A DNA stretch of 64,000 nt from Prosopocoilus inquinatus. Taxonomy: Eukaryota; Arthropoda; Insecta; Coleoptera; Lucanidae. Of the stretch, positions 57,046 through 64,000 are shown one piece after another. Made by a program: the position numbers and the translations under genes. The notes beneath the pieces are model-generated. The model was not told where the DNA came from. It did no database searches and saw nothing but the letters and a program-made list of their open reading frames with translations. Positions within the stretch are counted from its first letter, which is position 1. The number at the start of each line of letters is the position of its first letter. The stretch is taken from contig CM069873.1 in assembly GCA_036172665.1 (NCBI GenBank), positions 44,300,001 to 44,364,000 on the forward strand. Reading direction: 5' to 3'.

Positions 57046-58750
57046 AAACCGTATAAATTAAACATCCTGTATTTCAGAGACGGAAATCTGATTAGATTTT
57101 TTTTATTTACTTTGATTCTGAAATAGGTGGAGTCACGGAATACCTTGTATAACGATTTTGTTTATATAATCTTATCACGTTTTACATAAAATTTGCTATA
57201 AATATATTCGTTTTGAATTATTCAAAACGTAAAAATACCAGAAAAACATTGTTATTAAAAGACGAATTAATCAATTGTTTAATAAATTAAACAAGGCCCC
57301 TGTATTTTGTCCTATTTTTAATACAAAAATTTACTTTAAATGAGACTTGATTAAATTAATTAACGAAGCTCTTAAATAATGGCGAAACGTTGTTGTGCAG
57401 TTTTTTTAAATAGTCTGCTTACGAGTTTCAAGAAATTGTTACATTATAGAATTGGATTAAATCAGTCTACTAATTTATTAAAATATGAATTATTCAAATA
57501 AACTGTGGAAATATTTGTGCAGAAACGTAAAAGTATTATTGAGAAACGTGAAACTGAGAATTCCATTAAACATCACTTTTTGTGTTCTGAATGTATCCTT
57601 TATGGTGAATCATGCATTTATTTTTGCTTTTCTCCTGTATCGCGTGACTAAAACCCACAAATACATAGCCAAGCTATAATTTTCAAACTTTGTTTACCAG
57701 TTTTTTCTTTCTTTTTTTTCCTTAAAACTACAAATTTACGACCTCATTTACACGAGTGATTCTATACTTGTTAGAACTCGCTGTATCATTAAATGAGAAA
57801 TTAATTAATAGATTTTAATTATATTCACGTTCAAAAAATTCCGGACACTTCATTTTTTTATTCTAAAGCACTAAAAATAAGTTGGCAATAACTTGTTGTA
57901 TTTGATATCTTTTTCACCAAGAACACGTAGAAACAAAAACAAATTTCAAAAAATGTAATTGTTAAAAATAAATTCAACTGTAAATTGTACTTTTTATAGT
58001 AGAAAAGTGAGACAAATGATATATTCCATAAGCAATACAAAACAAAAGAAATATGAATCTTCTAAGTAATAATACATCAGTTAGAGTTGAAATGTGATCA
58101 ATTAATTGATCATTTTCATTCAAAGGTTTAATTCTCTTGAACGAAGCTACATTATTTACTTGATTTCTTCTTTTTTATGGGTATAGTGATCTGTTTTGTA
58201 AACAAAACATGTTAAAAATCTTGTTTTTCTGTTTCTTTTGAAATGTGTAGTCTGAAATTTTTGAACGTGTGTGAATTTTTCTCTCAACAAAAATTATACA
58301 TATTGCATTTATAAGTTGAGTTTGTACCATGATGTATTCAAAAGGTTGTTGTTCACTATGTCCCTAATTATTACTTAAACGAATTAATACAAAAAATAAA
58401 TTTATATATTTACTTAAAACTAAAACATTTGACTTGCAGCAAATACTTTGAATTAATGAAATTTTGCACTATTGTACTCTGAAAAATATTTATAATTACA
58501 GCTTTTTGTGTAAAATATTTCCTTATATTAGGCTTATGCTTCCCTCGTCGACGAGGTGTTTGCGACATGTTTGCATGATGATATTATTCTATACATATAT
58601 TTATTGGCGAGAGAGACCCTCGTTATCGCAGTGCTCTCCAAATTTTACTGAAACACCGAGTATAGTAGAATTAGCATGCTAAGTACACCTCAGCTTTGTA
58701 GCAAGTTTTTGCTGGCTTGGAATTTGTGAAGAAATGATTGATCTGTGTAG
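57046..58750 (+). other. PKC intron, no feature seen
   Basis: AT-rich; the open frames here are short and low-complexity. Confidence 0.45.
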
Positions 58751-58879
58751 CATGCGACATGAACGTGCACAAACGGTGCGAAGAAAGTGTGCCCAATCTT
58801 TGTGGATGTGATCATACTGAACGCAGGGGACGTATTCAGCTGAAGATAACTTGCGTGGGAAGCAAACTAACGGTGCAAG
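58751..58879 (+). CDS. cPKC exon: end of C1B, linker and start of C2
   Basis: The acceptor is TGTGTAG and the donor G|GTAAGA. Two bases complete the split Ala codon, then [18 protein letters not shown] supplies the last C1B zinc ligands (C, H, C, C with canonical spacing). [19 protein letters not shown] is the linker and first beta strand of the type I C2 domain. The exon ends in phase 1. All eight C1B zinc ligands are therefore present once this exon joins 36402-36513. Confidence 0.95.
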
Positions 58880-59121
58880 GTAAGATTCAATTAATCAGAG
58901 CAACCTTGACGATTGAATATTAAGAACACAATTTTTGGAAACTGACAATATTTTCAAAAAACAGATTACCGAAATATCAAAAATTAAAAATTAATTTCAC
59001 TTAATCTGCTTATTTTCTTCCTCTCCCTAATTTCAAGATTAATATGGAAGCATTGAATCACGTCATCATTCGACATCTAAATACTTCAGCATAAAATAAT
59101 ATACTCACATTTATTTTTCAG

Positions 59122-59275
59122 TATGTCAAGGTCGAAATTTGATTCCGATGGATCCGAATGGTCTCAGCGACCCATACGTTAAGCTCAAATTAATTCCTGA
59201 CTCTGACAATGTCAAGAAGAAAACGAAAACCATTCGGTCCTGTCTTAATCCAGTATGGAATGAAACACTAGTTCT
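59122..59275 (+). CDS. cPKC exon: Ca2+-binding C2 domain, first part
   Basis: The acceptor is TTTTTCAG and the donor CT|GTAAGT. The translation contains [19 protein letters not shown], with the two aspartates of Ca2+-binding loop 1, then the basic stretch [17 protein letters not shown] used for phosphoinositide/phosphatidylserine contact in this family. It starts in phase 1 and ends in phase 2. Presence of the loop aspartates shows a Ca2+-dependent conventional PKC rather than a novel-type isoform. Confidence 0.95.
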
Positions 59276-59774
59276 GTAAGTACTAAGAAAAAAATATCCT
59301 AATTTATTTTCCATTATTGTAATTGCTAATTTACACACCAAACATAAATTATCTTGTTAATTAAATAATAAAACAAATAATTGATAAAAAAATTATCTTC
59401 ATTATACAGATTTCTATTAATTAACCAAATTATTGTTTTATCAATTAATTTACAGTGAGCAGAAATTCACTGGAAATTTCCAGTGAGTTACTGGAAACAG
59501 ATTTCACTTTATTGCTTTCACAAAAGCATTTCATAACTAACCTGGACTACGTCTTTCAACAATTTCAAAATTTCCAAGAGATGCAAGGTTTATGTTTATG
59601 GATTCCAATTAATGCTTGCTTTTATTATTCCTGGCGTTGTAATGATAAATCTACACTTTTAATAGAAATGGTAAGCAGAATAGTGAAGAAGTTAAAAAAG
59701 CAGATGTACAAAATAAATATTTTCTTTTCTTAAAATCTCCTCAAACCATTTTGTAAAGTAAAAAAGAAAATTAT

Positions 59775-60099
59775 TGTTACGTTTCTAGGGTTTAAATTAA
59801 TTTATTTAAACGAACACAACACTCTGTAAAAACTTAACCGTAATTTATTAATGTTTACAATCGAATTTATTTGTAACAATTTATTTACACACTAAATCTA
59901 ACTTCGACGATCGCTATTTCGAATTCGACTGACTCCTGAGTCAACTCCGGCCGATTTTATAACCTTTGCTGCCTTCTTGTTCATTCCAACGCTGGAAAAT
60001 TCGAGTTTGTTCGATGGTGGCGTGACGGCCAATGACGCATAATAACGAACCGACTTCTTGACGCCTTCAGTTTGACGTAGTGCTGAGTGGCTCGCCACA
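59775..60099 (-). repeat. Solo LTR of gypsy element B family in a PKC C2 intron
   Basis: TGTTACGTTTCTAGGG to GTGGCTCGCCACA, 325 bp, flanked by TTAT at 59771-59774 and 60100-60103. It lies 117 bp before the C2 exon at 60217, antisense to the gene. The element body has been lost by recombination between LTRs. Confidence 0.93.
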
Positions 60100-60216
60100 T
60101 TATTACAACCACAAAACAATATTTTTAATTACAATATTCAAAACATTTTTTTGTTTATTCATTCATTATTATTACGTGTATTTGATAGGCTGTAAAAACA
60201 TTTGCTTTGGGTACAG

Positions 60217-60445
60217 TGATTTAAAACCGGAAGATAAAGACAGACGATTACTGATCGAAGTATGGGATTGGGATAGGACTTCCCGTAATGATTTCATGGG
60301 TTCTTTGTCGTTCGGAATCTCGGAAATCTTGAAAGCGTCTGCCGACGGATGGTTCAAACTGCTGACTCAAGAAGAGGGCGAATTTTACAATGTTCCCGTT
60401 CCAGAAGAAGGAGTCGACATGGCTCAGATCAAAACTCAAATGCGA
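60217..60445 (+). CDS. cPKC exon: Ca2+-binding C2 domain, end, and hinge
   Basis: The acceptor is GGTACAG and the donor CGA|GTAAGT. One base completes the split Leu codon. The block [20 protein letters not shown] carries the loop-3 aspartates of the C2 Ca2+ site, followed by [14 protein letters not shown] and a hinge rich in acidic residues. The exon ends in phase 0. The intron just upstream (59276-60216) contains a solo LTR. Confidence 0.95.
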
Positions 60446-60503
60446 GTAAGTTTCTTCTTCCAAACATGCTGCCTCACAAACTCATATCTATTTTGTTTTT
60501 CAG

Positions 60504-60635
60504 AAAACCTCAATCACTAAAAAGCCTTCCATAATATCCGATAAAGATGTTCCTCACAATATGGGAAAGAAGGATGTCATTAGGGCTACCGATTTTAATT
60601 TTCTGATGGTCCTTGGGAAAGGATCATTTGGAAAG
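60504..60635 (+). CDS. cPKC exon: hinge and kinase glycine loop
   Basis: The exon runs from a TTTTTCAG acceptor to an AAG|GTAAAA donor, 44 codons in phase 0. It ends with [15 protein letters not shown], the start of the kinase fold with the nucleotide-binding GxGxFG loop. The intron on its left is 58 bp and the one on its right 80 bp. Confidence 0.95.
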
Positions 60636-60715
60636 GTAAAAAACAAAATTTGACCATTAAATAGTATTCTTTAAATTTTCTAGTAAACAAAGTTTTTTTT
60701 TTTTTAATTTTACAG

Positions 60716-60889
60716 GTAATGTTGGCTGAACGAAAAGGCACCGATGAGCTGTATGCAATAAAGATATTAAAAAAAGACATAATAATACAAGATGACGATG
60801 TTGAATGCACTATGGTTGAAAAACGAGTCTTGGCTCTCTCTTGTAAGCCACCGTTCTTGGTACAGTTGCATTCCTGCTTCCAAACTATG
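60716..60889 (+). CDS. cPKC exon: kinase N-lobe with catalytic lysine
   Basis: 58 codons in phase 0. The glycine loop continues into [20 protein letters not shown], whose AIK lysine is the ATP-phosphate-binding residue. The exon ends HSCFQTM before GTAAGT. Intron downstream is 63 bp. Confidence 0.95.
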
Positions 60890-60952
60890 GTAAGTACATG
60901 CACAAACAATAATGTTTAATACTTAATCATAATAAACGCAAAATACTTTTAG

Positions 60953-61045
<93 letters not shown>

Positions 61046-61067
61046 TAAGAATGTTTACTTCTACTGA

Positions 61068-61313
<246 letters not shown>

Positions 61314-61362
61314 TAAAAGATTAAACCATTCATGACTATTGACGATTATTTTTTTTTGTTAG

Positions 61363-61572
<210 letters not shown>

Positions 61573-61614
61573 TAATGCCTGTAAACAGAATAATAAAAAA
61601 ATTATTTTTTTTAG

Positions 61615-61755
61615 TTGTTAACCAAAAATCCAAATAAAAGACTTGGGTGCAGTTCACATGGTGAAGAAGATGTTAGAGGGCACAGTTTTTTCAGACGAAT
61701 CGATTGGGATAAAATTGAGAACAGAGAAATTCAACCGCCGTTTAAGCCAAAAATA
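61615..61755 (+). CDS. cPKC exon: end of kinase domain
   Basis: 47 codons from TTTTTTAG to ATA|GTAAGT. Contains [12 protein letters not shown] and [11 protein letters not shown], then [11 protein letters not shown], the last kinase-core block before the AGC C-terminal tail. The next exon, with turn and hydrophobic motifs, is not recognisable in 61756-64000. That stretch holds TE fragments and a transposase, so the tail probably lies beyond the window. Confidence 0.95.
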
Positions 61756-62855
61756 GTAAGTCGTTGTTCACTTCTATTCCAGGGTTGCCATCTTATTTCC
61801 TTTAAAACATTCCCTAATTTTTCCAGCTTTTCCCTAAATTTTCATTAAAAAAAGCACTATTGACTGCAATTAATGCAACTCTTAATTTTTACTTGTTTTA
61901 CTTTTTTACTTCAAAACGAATGTACAGGTGTCCCAAACCTCTGGGAAAGTCCAAAAATGTCCCTTTAAATTCATTTTATCACGAAAATTCTTAACAAAAA
62001 TTGTGCAGGTTTTCATTTTTTCGCATATATACAGGTTGTTTTAACAAGTTACAATGTATTATTTTTTAAATGGAACACTATATATTTTATTGCAGTTTCG
62101 GTTAGCCCTTGAAGAGACGATGAAAATGATATAACATTGTACTAACTTATTTTTAGTATTTACTGAATTATTATTAATTTTATGCAAACAATGGGTCATG
62201 TTTGATCACCTGCCAAATTGTCAATTTTAATGATACGACAATCAACCTTGAATCAAAACATTTCCAAATTTCTCTACTTTTACAACATCCATCATTTTTA
62301 AAATCCTACCGACTATCACCAACACTACGATTTAGCAAAATAAAATTTTTTTCAAATGGAACACCTCGTATATTGTAGTGTATTTAGATAGCCCTTTCTA
62401 CGAGCTTTCCAACCATAGCATATTTTATGGTCTTAAGATTGAAAACTTCTGACTTATTATGACTTCTCTATAATCAACTTAAGAAATCAACTTATTTTTG
62501 TTCAAATTAACAATTTCTTTATCATTATTTTAGCGGTTGCAATAAAAATATGAAATAAATACAGGAACTGAACAATTTTCACAAAATAATTCCAATTAAA
62601 CTATGAAAACGAATGGAAAGAATTTATTTAACACGGAAAAAAGTTGTTATTTTGAACCTACATATCAAAAAAAAAACAAATTGAATCTTAACATTTTTTA
62701 CACATTATCTAAGAAAAAGCAAAAGATCTCCAGTCACAAATAGGTCTAAAGAATCATAAGAATTTAAACTATTTAAAAAAAAATTTAAAAATACTTCGCC
62801 ATCTTGCTAAACACGCATTTTCTTTTCTTTGCATGTGACGGCTACGTCTTTATAC
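61756..62855 (+). other. PKC intron with short TE words
   Basis: TTTTTAAATGGAACACTATAT (62066) and TTTTCAAATGGAACACCTCGTAT (62350) resemble the ends of the 38160 foldback family. No gene is seen, and no V5-tail exon was recognised. Confidence 0.45.
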
Positions 62856-63060
62856 TGTTGGGGGTTCACAAATTATAGTCGTTAAATTTCAGAACACTTT
62901 AATTAAAAGCTGTCGCTCTACACAATTAACAACACAGTTGTAATGAGCTATCAAATAACACTTTTGCAAAATGTACTTTCTATCGATTCGAGGTACGAAT
63001 CCTTCGCTCGCTAACTTCATAACTAATCACTCCTGGCGGACCGTACGGCTTATACACGGT
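62856..63060 (-). repeat. Truncated LTR related to gypsy relic A
   Basis: GGGGGTTCACAAATTATAGTC to CTCCTGGCGGACCGTACGGC follows the relic A LTR (3786-4410) with an internal deletion. It then joins the mariner-like sequence. Confidence 0.85.
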
Positions 63061-63122
63061 GGCCAGAAAAATGCGGACAAACGCCAGGTAGAACGATTCT
63101 TTGTTCAATTCTGAGGCGATAA

Positions 63123-64000
63123 GAAGAATATCAAATACGGTATCCTCAACGGCGACATCCATCCACCAACACGTTCCGTAGAATGGATCAGCGACTTAGA
63201 GAAACTGGCTCCTTTATACCGAATTATCGTAACAGCGGTAGACCTAGAGGGCGTCGAACAGTTCAATTAGAAGAGCAAATATTGGATGCTGTTTACGAAG
63301 ATCCGACGTCCAGCACAAGACAAATAGCTCGGGAACTAAATATTCCTAGCAAAACAACAGTGCACTCAGTACTATCTCAAAATTTGTTGCATCCGTTTCA
63401 TGCAAGGAAAGTGCAGCCTTTTTATGTGAACGATAATGTGCACAGAAGAATGTTTTGTAACAATATTTTACAAAGGATTCAAGAAGAGCCGAACTTTTTA
63501 TTGCATATTCTATGGAGCGACGAATGCTTGTTTATGAGAGATGGCGTCTTTAATAGCCATAATTTTCATTTTTGGGCGGACGAAAATCCCAAGGCAGTAA
63601 GGGAAATTGGACATCAGAGAAGATTTTCGGTAAATGTTTGGCTGGGGATTTTAAATCTCCGAGTTGTTGGACCAATATTTCTTCCAAATCGTCTAAATGG
63701 AATTGAGTACGTTAACGTTTTAGAAGAAGTACTGGATAATATTCCACTGAATTTGAGACCCAACATGTTGTACATGCATGACGGAGCCCCTGCTCACAAT
63801 GCCAGAATTTCTAGGGATTGGTTAAACGAACACTTTCCGAATCGGTGGATAGGGCGTAACGGTCCAATAGCATGGCCGGCAAGATCTCCCGATATTAATC
63901 CTCTGGACTTTTTCGTTTGGGGGTTTTTAAAGGAAAAGGTCTATGCAACGCCTCCAGTGAACAAAGAGGATGTAATTAATAAAATTACGGCGGCAGTTCG
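63123..64000 (+). CDS. Tc1/mariner-superfamily transposase, partial (runs off the window)
   Basis: Open from the TAA at 63120-63122 to the window end, 292 codons; the first Met is 63183, but homologous-looking sequence (YQIRYPQRRHPST) starts before it, so the N-terminus is truncated or shifted. Residues near the start form a helix-turn-helix (TSSTRQIARELNIPSKTTVH). The DDE/D triad is visible: LWSDECLF, MHDGAPAHN and ARSPDINPLDFF, with 36 residues between the second and third Asp. The WxRSPDLNPxDFF-type block is typical of mariner-like and related Tc1 transposases in insects. No stop or frameshift is seen in the visible catalytic part, so this copy is young. Confidence 0.88.

Noticed and set aside
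61756..63060. PKC V5 tail exon
   Set aside because: No frame with AGC turn or hydrophobic motif was recognised here.

Overview
The window is insect nuclear DNA. A beetle or another holometabolous insect is plausible, but I cannot name the species. It is AT-rich, has intron-split genes with GT/AG splice sites, and is packed with eukaryotic transposons. I see no bacterial gene, CRISPR array, rRNA or tRNA.

The only host gene I can establish is a conventional (Ca2+/diacylglycerol) protein kinase C on the + strand. It spans at least 9515-61755, so most of the window is its introns. Eleven exons with matching splice phases encode 543 residues: the end of C1A (9515-9590), the start of C1B (36402-36513), the end of C1B with the C2 start (58751-58879), the rest of C2 (59122-59275, 60217-60445), and the kinase domain (60504-61755, six exons). 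The N-terminal pseudosubstrate with most of C1A, and the C-terminal V5 tail, are outside the window or not found. The introns between the C1 exons are 26.8 kb and 22.2 kb, while the kinase introns are only 52-80 bp.

The large introns are nested transposon deposits. 0.9-4.4 kb: a deleted Ty3/gypsy element (-). 4.4-8.2 kb: two non-autonomous TIR elements, one carrying a 312-bp tandem repeat. 9-13.3 kb: MITEs, a hAT-type element and an 11-bp minisatellite. 13.4-22 kb: broken Polinton/Maverick-like genes (family B DNA polymerase on +, integrase on -) cut by foldbacks, a Mutator-like element and a solo LTR. 22-25.7 kb: a Ty1/copia relic (-) with a 1.8-kb TIR element inside. 26.2-31.9 kb: a two-LTR gypsy element (-) whose Pol ends in a TARG1-like macrodomain plus a CCCH zinc finger. 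33-40.5 kb: foldbacks and MITEs. 41.5-46.9 kb: a Jockey/CR1-type LINE (+) split by two 8-bp-TSD-type elements. 50.3-52.7 kb: a Penelope-like element with GIY-YIG nuclease, lying between inverted terminal repeats. 53.7-63.1 kb: MITEs and solo LTRs. 63.1-64 kb: a mariner-like transposase that runs off the end.

The most unusual signal is the macrodomain-CCCH extension of the gypsy polyprotein (26511-27431). It is open over its full length, although the reverse transcriptase upstream is visibly dead. Next are the 312-bp repeat family, whose 59-bp relic sits between 10-bp target duplications, and the Penelope-like element that behaves like a TIR element with an internally deleted derivative.
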